64,000 bases of DNA from DAHUXD01 sp963736455 (GCA_963736455.1 CAVTON010000001.1:496001-560000), one strand, 5' to 3'. Numbered from the stretch's first letter, positions 32,380-41,935 are shown. Notes: generated from the letters alone by a model not told the origin. Made by a program: numbers and translations.

Positions 32380-33387
32380 TTGGATCGCATCGCGTTCTCG
32401 ACCCTCCTCATGGGCCTGCTCGTGGGCGTCCAGCCGGTCCGCGTCGAGCTCTCCCCGGACCTCGCCCCCGCGTCGATCGTGTACTACCTCGACGGAACCG
32501 TCGCCGGCGAGGCGACGGCTCCTCCATGGGAGGTCCGCATCGATTTCGGGCACGACCTCAGGCCCCACGAGCTCGTCGCCGCCGCCATGAACGCCGCGGG
32601 AGATCGGATCGCGTCCGTTTCGCGCATCCTCAACCTGCCGGCTCCCGAGTCGCGCCTCGATCTCCTGATCGAGCGGAAGGGTTCTCGCCCTCCCTCGTCG
32701 ATCCGGCTGGTCGCCACGAGCTTGACCCGCGAGAAACCGGTTCGTGAAAGTCTGGCCCTCGATGGCCGGCCTCTCGAGCTCGACGCCGACGCCCGCGCCG
32801 TTCTGCCGCCTCTCGACCTGGCGCTGACGCACGTTCTCTCGGCGACCGCGGAGTTCACGCAGGAGTCCGTCGCCCGCGCGGATCTCGCGATCGGCGGAGG
32901 GATCCAGGACGATTCCGGCTCTCGACTCACTGCCGTGGCCATCCGGGTCGGCCCGGGCGCAGACCCGACGGCCGAGAGCCTGCGGAGTCGGCTGCGCCGC
33001 GGAACACAGATTCTTCGCGTCGTCGCCGTAGAGAAGGGCGACGCCTCGGTGTTTCTCGTCCGCAACCCGGACACCAAGACCTCGTCGGCGTGCGCGAGAC
33101 TGCCGCCGCCAATCTTCTGCGCATCGCCGAGGACCGCGTCTGCGATCGCCTGGGCCTCGCCGTCCAGCTCCTCCGTCCGGGTGAACAGGGGGCGCCCGAG
33201 CCGGAAGCGGCTCTCGTTGACGAGTCGGAAGAAGTCCGCCTCGAGCCATTCCCGGGTCGCGACCCCCGGCCATCGCTTCCGCTGCGGATCGGCCGGCCGC
33301 GGAACCCCGACGACGACGACGGTCAGGGGCAGGTCCTGGAGGTACCCGACGGCGACGCCGATCTCCGTCGCCTCGGGCCGCCGGTAG
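32380..33387 (+). CDS. VWFA-related-like secreted protein, C-terminus apparently lost
   Basis: Residues 1 to about 230 read naturally: an N-terminal hydrophobic stretch, SIVYYLDGTVAGEATAPPWE (the binding-domain phrase of acidobacterial VWFA-related proteins), LRPHELVAAAMNAAGD and LTHVLSATAEFTQESVARAD. From about 33075 the frame is Arg/Ser/Pro-rich antisense of the CAP-domain gene on the other strand, so the native C-terminus is missing. TTG 32380 or ATG 32410 may be the start. Function unknown. Confidence 0.55.
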   Translation: MDRIAFSTLLMGLLVGVQPVRVELSPDLAPASIVYYLDGTVAGEATAPPWEVRIDFGHDLRPHELVAAAMNAAGDRIASVSRILNLPAPESRLDLLIERKGSRPPSSIRLVATSLTREKPVRESLALDGRPLELDADARAVLPPLDLALTHVLSATAEFTQESVARADLAIGGGIQDDSGSRLTAVAIRVGPGADPTAESLRSRLRRGTQILRVVAVEKGDASVFLVRNPDTKTSSACARLPPPIFCASPRTASAIAWASPSSSSVRVNRGRPSRKRLSLTSRKKSASSHSRVATPGHRFRCGSAGRGTPTTTTVRGRSWRYPTATPISVASGRR

Positions 33388-33713
33388 ACGTCCGAGCCGC
33401 CGAGCCGGTCGTTCCAGCCCTCGACGATCTCGCACGCCGACCCGTCGTCCACGGCCGTGAGCTGCCCGACGACGAGGCCCGCGTACCCGAGCGCCTGCGC
33501 GCGGAGAAGGAGCTCCGGTCCATCGACCGGTTCGTACTCGAGCGACGCTCCCGATCCCATTTCCTCCGCGAGATCCCGGGCGAGGCGCTCGAGCTCCGGC
33601 GACACGCTCATCGGCGGCCGGTCGAGACGCGCACGCTCCGCATTGATCGCCGTGACGATCTCGCCGGCAGGATCCGCCGCAAACAGGCTCGACGCGGCCG
33701 ACCCGAGGACCAC
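33070..33713 (-). CDS. CAP/SCP-domain secreted protein, 3-prime end apparently lost
   Basis: A signal-like segment (AGLLAAVVLGSAASSLFA) precedes two CAP-like modules: IVTAINAERARLDRPPMSV...LARDLAEEMG with LLLRAQALGYAGLVVGQL, and FFRLVNESRFRLGRPLF, with HADEVLVSG where the second stops. Beyond about 33070 the open frame continues to 32484 only as antisense of the gene on the plus strand. GTG 33713 is the first usable start, but it cuts the signal peptide; the residue before PRRAGLL is encoded by ATC near 33740. Boundaries are approximate. Confidence 0.5.
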
Positions 33714-33760
33714 CGCCGCGAGAAGGCCGGCCCGGCGCGGGATTGTCGTCGCCGGGCGTC

Positions 33761-35455
33761 CTACCGAATCGTGCGGATCCGGCCGGAAAACTCCCGGGCC
33801 GGAGCCTCGGCCGGACTCTCGCTCGGAACTCCCAGGTAGAAGCCCTGGCCGTACGGGATGCCGAGCTTCCGGCACTCCTCGAGATCCTCGGGCGTCTCGA
33901 TGCCCTCGGCCACGCAGACCGCGTCGATGCGCCGGGCGAGATTGACGAGCATCTCGACGACGTCCCGCTTGATCGTGTCGCTGCGCAGGCCCGTGATCAG
34001 GGTGTTGGCGACCTTGATGAAGTCGGGCTTCAGCTCGGCGATCGCCTGGAGCGACGCGTAGCCGGACCCGGCGTCGTCGATCGCGACCCGGAAGCCGCGG
34101 GCGCGCAGGTCCGCCAGGGCGCCCCGGAAAACCGGCAGGTCGCGGATCGCCGATCGCTCGGTCACCTCGAGCACGACCGGATGCGCCCGGTCGAACAGCG
34201 GCGCGATCGCCTGCGGGCCTTCCTTCGGCAGCCGCGCCACCGAGGACGCCTCGACGTTGATGAAGAGGTGTCCGCCCTTCGCCGGCGCGTAATGCGACGC
34301 GGAGGAGCCGAGGCAGAGCTGCTCGAGCTCCCACGTCGCCTCGTGCTCTCCGGCGAACTGGAAGAGCAGCTCCGGGCTCTCGAACGCGGTGTCCACGGGG
34401 CCGCGCGTCAGGGCCTCGTGGCCGAAGAGATCCATCGTCTCGAGCTGGAAAATCGCCTGGTACACGGTCCGGACGCGGCGCCGCCGCAGGATGTCCTTGA
34501 AGGTATCGCGGAGGAGGGTCTGGCGTTCTTCCTCCTTGGTCGTCGCGACGCCGACCGCCTGGCTGAGCGCGCGATACACGAGCCGCTCGATCCGCATCTG
34601 CGGATTGGGCCGCAGCAGCGCATGCCCGACGAAGACGCCGATGCGCTTGTGGATGCGGGCGCCGAATGCCTCGTCGAGCGAGCCGCGCAGGGACTCCTCG
34701 ACCTGGCGCGCCTTGCGCTGGAGACGCGCCGCCGCGTCCTCGCCCCCCTCGAGCGTGGCGAACACGTAGAAGTCCGAGCCGCCGGCCCGATTGACGGCGA
34801 CGAAGTCCTCGGTCGCGAAGATCGTTCCGAACATGCGCCGCAGCGTTCGCGCGGTGTGCCGCAGGAGCGAGTCGAACACCTCCCAGCCGTAGGTCTCCTC
34901 GATGTGGCTGTACTGCTCGACGTCGATGTAGAGGACGCCCATGTCGCGATTGTCGAGAAGGCGGTCTCTCAGCGCGTCCACGACGACCGGCACCGTCGGC
35001 AGCTCCGTCACCGCGTCGAAGAGCAGGTTCTTGAATCGAACTTCCTCGTTCTCCGAGGTCAGGAACGACGGAGGGCTGTCGCGCTTCTCGTCGAGGAGAC
35101 GGCGCACCGTGGAGAGCAGCTTCTTTCGCGTGAACGGCTTGGTGATGTAGTCGTCGGCGCCGACCTGCATGCCGGTGATGAGGTCGCGGATCTCGCTCTT
35201 GACTGTCAGCATGGCGATCGGAATCTGCCTCGTCTCGGGCGCGCTCTTCAGGGTCGTGCAGACTTCCCATCCGGACAGCTCCGGCATCATCACGTCGAGC
35301 AGGATCAGGTCGGGTGCGGAGCCGATCGCCTTCTCGACGCCCTCCCGCCCGTTGCGGGCGAGCAGCACCGAGTACCCGGCGTTGTCCAGGATCGTCTGCA
35401 CGATGAGGAGAACGTCTTCGTCGTCGTCGACGATCAGGATCTTTTCAGCCGCCAT
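33761..35455 (-). CDS. Response regulator with degenerate GGDEF and intact EAL domain
   Basis: 564 residues. Receiver domain (LIVDDDEDVLLI, phosphoacceptor in LILLDVMMPELSGWE, DDYITKPF). A GGDEF-like domain follows whose signature reads RAGGSDFYVF, so cyclase activity is unlikely. The EAL domain has EALTRGP, the metal-binding IDDAGSGYASL and VAEGIET, consistent with c-di-GMP phosphodiesterase activity. Phosphorylation probably tunes c-di-GMP breakdown. No kinase is adjacent, so the partner is encoded elsewhere. Confidence 0.88.
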   Translation of the reverse strand: MAAEKILIVDDDEDVLLIVQTILDNAGYSVLLARNGREGVEKAIGSAPDLILLDVMMPELSGWEVCTTLKSAPETRQIPIAMLTVKSEIRDLITGMQVGADDYITKPFTRKKLLSTVRRLLDEKRDSPPSFLTSENEEVRFKNLLFDAVTELPTVPVVVDALRDRLLDNRDMGVLYIDVEQYSHIEETYGWEVFDSLLRHTARTLRRMFGTIFATEDFVAVNRAGGSDFYVFATLEGGEDAAARLQRKARQVEESLRGSLDEAFGARIHKRIGVFVGHALLRPNPQMRIERLVYRALSQAVGVATTKEEERQTLLRDTFKDILRRRRVRTVYQAIFQLETMDLFGHEALTRGPVDTAFESPELLFQFAGEHEATWELEQLCLGSSASHYAPAKGGHLFINVEASSVARLPKEGPQAIAPLFDRAHPVVLEVTERSAIRDLPVFRGALADLRARGFRVAIDDAGSGYASLQAIAELKPDFIKVANTLITGLRSDTIKRDVVEMLVNLARRIDAVCVAEGIETPEDLEECRKLGIPYGQGFYLGVPSESPAEAPAREFSGRIRTIR

Positions 35456-35486
35456 CGTTCCGGATGAGTTCGAGGGATTGTCCGAA

Positions 35487-36002
35487 TTATAGCATCAGCA
35501 CCGCGTGCGCGGTCCGCTGCCCCAGCCGCGAACGGCCGCCGAGCGCTCCCAGCTCGATGAAGACGCTCACCCCCACGACACTCGCGCCCAGCTTCTCGAC
35601 GAGCTCGGCGGCGGCCTTCGCCGTGCCTCCCGTCGCGAGCACGTCGTCCACGACGAGGACCCGCTCTCCGCGGCGGAAGGCGTCGGCATGGATCTCGAGG
35701 CGATCTTTCCCGTACTCGAGGCCGTAGGAGACGCTCTCGGTCGCGCGCGGGAGCTTGCCGGGCTTGCGCGCCGGCACGATGCCCACGTGCAGCTCGCGCG
35801 CGAGCGCCGTACCGAAGAGAAAGCCGCGAGCCTCGATTCCGAGGATCTTGTCCGGCGGCGAGCCCCGGAACGGCTCCGCCATCGCGTACGCCGCGGCGGC
35901 GAACGCGTCCGGCGAGGCGAGCAGCGGCGTCACGTCGCGAAAGAGGATTCCCGGGCTCGGAAAGTCGGGCACGTCGCGGATGAACGAGCGAAAGTCCGTC
36001 AT
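35487..36002 (-). CDS. apt: Adenine phosphoribosyltransferase
   Basis: 171 residues, normal length. Purine salvage: adenine + PRPP to AMP. N-terminal IRDVPDFPSPGILFRDVTPLL is the Apt hallmark, GIEARGFLFGTALA follows, and the PRPP-binding loop reads VLVVDDVLATGGTAKAAAEL. Last gene of a pcm-acyP-apt run with 4-nt overlaps, so co-translated with the acylphosphatase. Confidence 0.95.
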   Translation of the reverse strand: MTDFRSFIRDVPDFPSPGILFRDVTPLLASPDAFAAAAYAMAEPFRGSPPDKILGIEARGFLFGTALARELHVGIVPARKPGKLPRATESVSYGLEYGKDRLEIHADAFRRGERVLVVDDVLATGGTAKAAAELVEKLGASVVGVSVFIELGALGGRSRLGQRTAHAVLML

Positions 36003-36265
36003 CGGCGCACCTCGAAGGCGGCGCTTCCCGGGGGCGACAGCGGCTCGATCTCCACACCGTCCACGCGCGCGCCGGAGGGTCCGCGCTCGAGGCGCCTCAG
36101 GTACTCCTCGACCGCCGCCTCGTCGCCCTCCGCGACGGACTCGACCGACCCGTCCGGGCGGTTGCGGACCCAGCCGCGCACGCCGAGCGCGCGGGCGGTG
36201 CGCTCGGCGTAAAAGCGAAAGCCCACGCCCTGAACGATGCCACGGACCACGGCGCGGCGCGCCAT
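35999..36265 (-). CDS. acyP: Acylphosphatase
   Basis: 88 residues. The signature RGIVQGVGFRFYAERTA holds the catalytic arginine, and GWVRNRPDGSVESVAEG holds the catalytic asparagine; both active-site residues are present. Hydrolyses acyl phosphates in the cytoplasm. The ATG at 36265 overlaps the stop of pcm; its own stop overlaps apt. Confidence 0.93.
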   Translation of the reverse strand: MARRAVVRGIVQGVGFRFYAERTARALGVRGWVRNRPDGSVESVAEGDEAAVEEYLRRLERGPSGARVDGVEIEPLSPPGSAAFEVRR

Positions 36266-36941
36266 CACGCCGGGCTGCCTGCGAAGCGGCCGAGCAGAGG
36301 CACGAACGTCACGTCCTCGCCCTCCTCCTGGGCGTAGTCGGTCTTGCGCCGCCGGATGACGCGGAGGCGCTGCTTGCCGCCCTTGCCGACCGGGACGACG
36401 AGGCGCCCGCCGACGGCGAGCTGCGCCAGGAGCGGCTCGGGCACGACCTCGGCGCCCGCCGTGACGAGGATCCGGTCGTACGGCGCCGCGGCCGGATATC
36501 CGTACGTCCCGTCGAAGCACTTGACCGACACGTTGTGGAACCCGAGCGACGCGAGCAGCGCCGCCGCCCCCCGCGCGAGCTCGTCGATCCGTTCCAGCGA
36601 ATACACGCTGCGGGCCAGCCGCCCGAGAACCGCCGTCTGGTATCCGGAACCGGACCCGATCTCGAGGACCTTGTGCTCCTTCGAGATCCCGAGGCGCTGC
36701 GACATCACGCCGACCACGTAGGGCTGCGAGATCGTCTGGCCGAAACCGATCGGCAGCGAGTGGTCGCCGTAGGCCCGGGCGCGAAGCGGCTCGGGCACGA
36801 ACAGGTGGCGCGGAACGTCGGACATCGCCTCCAGGACCCGGGGGTCGTCGACGCCGCGCGTGGCCACGAAACGGGCGACCATCTCGCGCCGCAGGGACTC
36901 CTCCCGGCCCGCGGCCGGGTCCCGGCGTTGGCGCGACGACA
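36265..36941 (-). CDS. pcm: Protein-L-isoaspartate O-methyltransferase
   Basis: 225 residues. Repairs isomerised aspartyl residues using SAM. Motifs: DVPRHLFVPE, GQTISQPYVVGVMSQRL, the SAM-binding EIGSGSGYQTAVLGRLA, and VPVGKGGKQRL. ATG 36941 was chosen over the longer open frame because the upstream part is not family-like. First of a three-gene overlapping operon with acyP and apt, and divergent from the E1 gene. Confidence 0.93.
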
Positions 36942-37060
36942 TCGCGAAGATGATAACAGGAGGCGCGGAATTCGAGCCGCCTTGACCGCGTTTTGTCCCT
37001 GGCCTGTAAAATGCGGGGTCGTCAGGCATCGAAACCCCGTCGAACACGAGGAGGACCCGT

Positions 37061-39121
37061 TTGCCCGAAACCCAGGACCTCGCCGAAACCGCCCGCGAGC
37101 CTCGATTCGCCGGCGTCTCGCGCGAAGAGGTCAAGAAATGGTACGCGCTCATGCAGCTCGGGCGCATCCTCGACGACAAGGCTCCCAACTATCTCAAGCA
37201 GGGTCTCGGCTGGAGCTACCACGCTCCGTGCGCGGGACACGACGCGATCCAGCTGGCGCTCGGCCTGACCTTCCGACCCGGCCGCGACTACCTCTTTCCC
37301 TACTACCGCGACCTGATGACCTGTCTCGCCGCCGGGCTGACGGCCGAGGAGATCCTCTTGAACGGCATGTCGAAGGCGACCGACGTCGCCTCCGGCGGCC
37401 GGCACATGTCGAACCACTTCGCGAAGCCGTCGATCGGCATCCAGAACGTCTCCTCCTGCGTCTCGAACCATTCGCAGCACGCGGCGGGCCTCGCCCGCGC
37501 GGTCAAGACGTATCGCCAGGATGCCCTGGTCTTCTGCTCGGTGGGCGAGTCGTCGCTGTCGGAGGGCTACTTCTCGGAGGCGATCAACGGCGCGTCGCGC
37601 GAGAAGCTCGCCGTCGTCTTCGTCGTGCAGGACAACGGCTACGGCATCTCCGTTCCGAAGAGCGACCAGACTGCGAACCTCTACGCCTCGGACAATTTCG
37701 CCGGGTACAAGAACGTCCGCATCATCCACTGCGACGGCCTCGACGTCTTCGACTCGTTCCGCGCGATGCGCGAGGCCGTCGCCTACGTCCGGACGGGCGC
37801 GGGACCCGCGATGGTGCACGCCCGCGTCGTGCGGATCCACTCGCACTCGAACTCGGACCGGCAGGACCTCTATCGGACCCCCGAGGAGCTCGCGGCGGCG
37901 CGCGACGCCGATCCCCTGCCCCGCTTCCGCAAGCTCCTGCTCGACACGGGCCTGATCACCGAGGAGGAGCTCCGCGCGATCGAGGCGCAGAACGAGAAGA
38001 CGTACGAGGAGGCGAGCGAGCACGCCCGCCAGGCGCCGGAGCCCGACCCGGCGACGATCTTCGAGCACGTGACGCCCGCGCCGTGGCAGCCGGAGCGCTG
38101 GCCCGAAGGGCTCCCGGACGGCACCGGCGAGGAGCAGTCCCTCGTCCAGGCGATCAATGCCACGCTCAAGCAGGAGTTCCGCGCCAATCCCGACACGTTC
38201 ATCTGGGGCCAGGACGTCGCGTATCGCGACAAGGGCGGGGTCTTCAACGTGACGAAGGGCATGCAGCAGGAGTTCGGCGCGGCCCGCGTCTTCAACGCTC
38301 CGATCGCCGAAGACTTCATCATGGGCACGGCCGACGGTTTCTGCCGCCTGTCGGATCGCATTCGGGTCGTCGTCGAGGGCGCCGAGTTCGCCGACTACTT
38401 CTGGCCCGCCGCCGAACAGATGGTCGAGATGTCGCACGAGTACTGGCGGACCAACGGACAGTTCGTGCCGAACGTGACCGTGCGGCTCGCCTCGGGGGGC
38501 TACATCGGCGGCGGCCTCTACCACTCCCAGAACATCGAGGGCTGGCTGACCACGCTGCCCGGTCTGCGGATCGTCGTGCCGGCATTCGCCGACGACGCGG
38601 CGGGATTGCTGCGCACCGCGATCCGTTCGCGCGGCATCACGATGTACCTCGAGCCGAAGTTTCTCTACAACAGCCCGATGGCGCGGGCCCGCGTGCCGGA
38701 GGAGTTCGCTGCCCCCTTCGGCAAGGCCCGCGTGCGCCGCGAAGGAGCGGACCTGACGATCCTCGCCTACGGCACGCCCGTCCACTTCGCCCTCGACGCC
38801 GCGAAGGCGCTCGAGGCCGAGGGCGTCTCGGTCGAGGTCGTGGACCTGCGCTCGCTCGTTCCCCTCGACATCGAGGCGATCCTGAAGTCCGTCCGGAAGA
38901 CCAGCCGCGCTCTCGTCGCCCACGAGGACAAGGTCCACGGCGGGTTTGGCGGCGAGCTGGCGGCGCGGATCCAGCAGGAGGCTTTCGCCTCGCTCGACGC
39001 GCCGATCGGCCGCGTCGGCTCGGAGTTCACCCCGGTCGGCTTCAGCCGCGTGCTCGAGCGCGCGATCCTGCCGAGCTCGGAGAAGGTCCTCGCCGCCGCG
39101 CGGAAGGTGCTGTCGTACTGA
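37061..39121 (+). CDS. 2-oxoacid dehydrogenase E1 component, fused alpha and beta subunits
   Basis: 686 residues. TPP-dependent decarboxylation of pyruvate or branched-chain 2-oxoacids. The alpha half has YLFPYYRD, GGRHMSNH, the TPP-binding region SVGESSLSEGYFSEAINGAS with QDNGYGISVP; the beta half has GQDVAYRDKGGVFNVTKG, ARVFNAPIAEDFIMG, LASGGYIGGGLYHSQ and the C-terminal transketolase domain VVDLRSLVPLDIEAIL. Start is TTG 37061 after GAGGAGG. E2 and E3 are not in the window. The single-chain architecture is known in several phyla; substrate not resolved. Confidence 0.92.
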   Translation: MPETQDLAETAREPRFAGVSREEVKKWYALMQLGRILDDKAPNYLKQGLGWSYHAPCAGHDAIQLALGLTFRPGRDYLFPYYRDLMTCLAAGLTAEEILLNGMSKATDVASGGRHMSNHFAKPSIGIQNVSSCVSNHSQHAAGLARAVKTYRQDALVFCSVGESSLSEGYFSEAINGASREKLAVVFVVQDNGYGISVPKSDQTANLYASDNFAGYKNVRIIHCDGLDVFDSFRAMREAVAYVRTGAGPAMVHARVVRIHSHSNSDRQDLYRTPEELAAARDADPLPRFRKLLLDTGLITEEELRAIEAQNEKTYEEASEHARQAPEPDPATIFEHVTPAPWQPERWPEGLPDGTGEEQSLVQAINATLKQEFRANPDTFIWGQDVAYRDKGGVFNVTKGMQQEFGAARVFNAPIAEDFIMGTADGFCRLSDRIRVVVEGAEFADYFWPAAEQMVEMSHEYWRTNGQFVPNVTVRLASGGYIGGGLYHSQNIEGWLTTLPGLRIVVPAFADDAAGLLRTAIRSRGITMYLEPKFLYNSPMARARVPEEFAAPFGKARVRREGADLTILAYGTPVHFALDAAKALEAEGVSVEVVDLRSLVPLDIEAILKSVRKTSRALVAHEDKVHGGFGGELAARIQQEAFASLDAPIGRVGSEFTPVGFSRVLERAILPSSEKVLAAARKVLSY

Positions 39122-39178
39122 ACGGATTCCCATCCCGCGCCGGATGCGCCGTTGACGGCCCGCGCGCGGGTTTCCGGA

Positions 39179-40456
39179 TCAGAAGAATCGAAGCGCTTCG
39201 GGAGTTCGAGCCGCCGCCATGAGCCGCTCGCGCGGGGCGACGGGACGCTTCTTCCAGGCGACATAGGGCTTCGCGAGCGCACGCTCGATGGCGAGCCGGG
39301 CTTCGTAGGCGCGCGATGCCCGGTCCCGCGTCACCAGATCGGCGGCTTCCTCCGGCTGCACGACGAGCGAGACATCGATCGGCAGGATCCCGATCGGCAG
39401 CGCCGCGTCGCGACAGGCCTCGTAGAGGTGCGCGAAGACCCGCTTCATGTCCGAGGGGGACGGCGGAGGGTGCCCCTCGAGGGCGCTCCCCTCGGTGGGC
39501 CGGAAGATGCAGACCGTCGGAAACGCCCCAGCCTCGACGATGCGATCGATTCCCCGCATGGTGGCCTCGATCGGTTCGAGCCCCGCGATGATCTCCCCCG
39601 AGACCCGCCCGCGGCCGAGCTTCCGGGCCGTGTATTCCATCGCATCGAAGAAGGCGCCCTGTCCGTGCGTGGCAGCCTTGCCGGGACAGATCCGGGCGAA
39701 CCACTCGAGGTCCTCGAATTCGTAGCAGAAGGAAAAGTGATCGACGCCCGCGTCGATCAGCGCGTCGTATTCGGCGAACATCCGCTTCGGCACCGGCATC
39801 GCCTGCACGCCGATGAAGCCGCCGACCTCGCGCCGGAGCGCCCGCACGAAGGGCTCGCACTGGCGCAGCCCATGGATGGGCTCCATGCGGTCGACGTCCT
39901 CGAAGTGATAGCCGGTGTTCAGGTGGGTGAAGATCGCGCCCGATTCTTCGCGAGCCGCCTGCGCGACTTCGACGACGTCCTCGACCTTCTTGCGCCGCTG
40001 CTCGGAGAACCCGACGTTCCTGCCGGTCGTGCAGAACTTGCAGGCTCGCGACGGCGACGAGGACCAGTACAGGCACGCGGTCGAGACGTAGACGCCGAGA
40101 TAGGTCCCCTGCAGGACCCCGATGCGGCTCATCGGGATGCCCGAGCGGGTCGTCCGCGAGTACCACTCCGGCTCGGGCGGGACGCTGACCGGGTAGATCT
40201 CGCCCGAACGGTCGTCGATGATGCGGTATCGGACGCCATTGCCGGACAGGCGAAGGGGGGACACCGCCGCGAATGCCTCGGTGACCGGAACGTTGACCCG
40301 GATGGGCCTTCGTCCTCCCGGCAGAACGAGCTCGAGCCCCGAGCCGAGGCCCGCGCGCGTGCGATGGAGCGCGACGCCATCGATGCCCCCGACCTCGGGG
40401 TCGATGCGCGCCCCGCGGCAGAAGAGCTCGATTTCCAGTTCGACCGGAAGCATCAC
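39179..40456 (-). CDS. Radical SAM protein with CX10CX2C cluster motif
   Basis: 425 residues. A beta-rich N-terminal domain precedes the radical SAM core, whose cluster ligands are Cys128, Cys139 and Cys142 (STACLYWSSSPSRACKFC), ten residues apart instead of three. Later LNTGYHFEDVDRMEPIHGLR, GFIGVQAMPVP and GVDHFSFCYEFED follow the strands of the TIM barrel. Cys-rich auxiliary-cluster motifs are not evident. Reaction unknown. It stands alone, with the E1 gene ending convergently 57 bp away. Confidence 0.75.
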   Translation of the reverse strand: MMLPVELEIELFCRGARIDPEVGGIDGVALHRTRAGLGSGLELVLPGGRRPIRVNVPVTEAFAAVSPLRLSGNGVRYRIIDDRSGEIYPVSVPPEPEWYSRTTRSGIPMSRIGVLQGTYLGVYVSTACLYWSSSPSRACKFCTTGRNVGFSEQRRKKVEDVVEVAQAAREESGAIFTHLNTGYHFEDVDRMEPIHGLRQCEPFVRALRREVGGFIGVQAMPVPKRMFAEYDALIDAGVDHFSFCYEFEDLEWFARICPGKAATHGQGAFFDAMEYTARKLGRGRVSGEIIAGLEPIEATMRGIDRIVEAGAFPTVCIFRPTEGSALEGHPPPSPSDMKRVFAHLYEACRDAALPIGILPIDVSLVVQPEEAADLVTRDRASRAYEARLAIERALAKPYVAWKKRPVAPRERLMAAARTPEALRFF

Positions 40457-40609
40457 CGCGTCGAGCCTAGCCCCTCCCCTGCCGGCCCGTATGATGCAGA
40501 TGACTCAGTTCGGCCGATTCGCCCGTTTGCGGCGCCATTCTCCGGGGCCGGCAATTTCCGCCGGGTCTCAACCGCCGGCCGCGACGGACCAACCGAAAGG
40601 AATGCGTCT

Positions 40610-41287
40610 GTGAAGAGATTCTGTCGGCTGATCCTCGCGGGTCTACTGTTCACGGACACCGCGACAGCCGAGGCGCCGAAGCCTCATTGCGCCCGGTACG
40701 GCTGGTATCGGCGGTCGTGCGACGCGAACTGGAACTTCGCGACACCGAACGCCGCGAAGGCCGGGACGACCTTCCAGGGCTGCTCGGCCCACACGCTCTA
40801 CGCATGGGGTAACGACGGCGCCATGTACGCGATCCTGAACCAGTGCCATCGGGGTCAAGGCTGCACCGGTTCTGTGGGCCTCTACGAGCGGCCGTCCGAC
40901 CCCGCGGCCGCGAAAGTGTGGGACATCTACTACGTCACCGGCAAGGGGAGTGCGTCCCCCGAGGATATGCGCCATGCCTTCGGCTACTACAACGAGAGCT
41001 TCCGCCTCCCTACCGGCATGCAGACGTACACCTTCATGACGCTCTCGCAGATCCAGCCCGCCTCGATGCAGCGCTCGATTGCCGTAGCGCAGGGATGCAC
41101 CAGCGTACCGCCGGGTTCACCAGTACCGACGGTAACCGCCCCGGTGTCTTCGCCCGCCCGTACGCGCAAGAAGGTCACGCGGTCCAGCGGGCCGCGGATG
41201 CCCAGGAGGCGTCCCGTGCACGACCCCCACCGCGACTGTAAAGCCGTACACGTCACCGACCCGCACGATCCCACCCACGCCGGTTAA
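40610..41287 (+). CDS. Secreted cysteine-containing protein, unknown function
   Basis: 225 residues from GTG 40610 (AAAGG about 10 nt upstream). Signal peptide (LILAGLLFTDTATA), then PHCARYGWYRRSCDANWNFA, NQCHRGQGCTGSVGLYE and VWDIYYVTGKGSASPED; six or more cysteines suggest disulfides. The last 50 residues are Pro/Arg/His-rich (DPHDPTHAG) and may be partly out of frame. Not a family I recognise. Confidence 0.6.
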   Translation: MKRFCRLILAGLLFTDTATAEAPKPHCARYGWYRRSCDANWNFATPNAAKAGTTFQGCSAHTLYAWGNDGAMYAILNQCHRGQGCTGSVGLYERPSDPAAAKVWDIYYVTGKGSASPEDMRHAFGYYNESFRLPTGMQTYTFMTLSQIQPASMQRSIAVAQGCTSVPPGSPVPTVTAPVSSPARTRKKVTRSSGPRMPRRRPVHDPHRDCKAVHVTDPHDPTHAG

Positions 41288-41476
41288 AGAACTTTCCCAC
41301 CCGCGAGCCCCAGGCCGCCCGTGACTACGAAGCCGCCGGTTCCGACGCCGGCCGGTCCTTTGCCGCCGGCCTCCTCGTCGCCGACGACGGGTTCGACTTC
41401 GAACCCCGTTGGTGGTGGAACGCGTAGCCCGTCGGCGCAGCCGCCCGAAACGGCTCAACGACGGCCGAACCCTCCG

Positions 41477-41935
41477 TCAGACGCGTTCTTCGCGCCGGGT
41501 CGCCGCGAGGACCTGCCAGACGAGCAGGAGCAGGCCGACGTCGCGCGCGATCGCCCACTTCATGTCGCGCAGGCGCTCGGCCTGAGTCTTCTGGACCGTC
41601 GAGGTCCCGAAGCAGCCGCAGTCCACGGGCTTTCCCCGCGCGACGTTGATCGACAGCGCGATCACGAACACGACGAGCAGCACGCCGAGGATCCTCGCCG
41701 ACGTCCTCCGCGCGACGCCGACGAAGAGCGCGAGGCCGCAGACGATCTCGATCCACGGCAGCACCAGGGCCATCGCGTTGATGACGGGCCCCGGGACGAG
41801 TGCGTAGTTGTGGATCTCGTGCGCGAATCCGGGCGGATCGATGACTTTTCCGACGCCGGCGACGACGAAGACGGCGGCCAGCACGAACTGGACGCGGATC
41901 GTCAGCCAGGACCCGGAACCGGAGCGCCCGCTCAC
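41477..41935 (-). CDS. MauE/DoxX-like membrane protein
   Basis: About 150 residues, four transmembrane helices (VQFVLAAVFVVAGVGKVIDP, ALVLPWIEIVCGLALFVGV, ILGVLLVVFVIALSINVARG, DVGLLLLVWQVLAA) and the conserved VDCGCFG, as in the MauE/DoxX-like family that handles disulfides or quinone-linked electron flow. GTG 41935 overlaps the stop of the rhodanese gene, so the two form a translationally coupled pair for periplasmic sulfur or thiol chemistry. Confidence 0.75.
   Translation of the reverse strand: MSGRSGSGSWLTIRVQFVLAAVFVVAGVGKVIDPPGFAHEIHNYALVPGPVINAMALVLPWIEIVCGLALFVGVARRTSARILGVLLVVFVIALSINVARGKPVDCGCFGTSTVQKTQAERLRDMKWAIARDVGLLLLVWQVLAATRREERV

Noticed and set aside
32484..35270. A 928-residue minus-strand open frame as one giant protein
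   Set aside because: Only the CAP-domain part is natural; the rest is out of frame with the REC-GGDEF-EAL gene or antisense to the plus-strand gene.
35755..39222. A 1155-residue plus-strand open frame across apt-acyP-pcm and E1
   Set aside because: Shadow of several well-supported genes on both strands; no domain recognisable.
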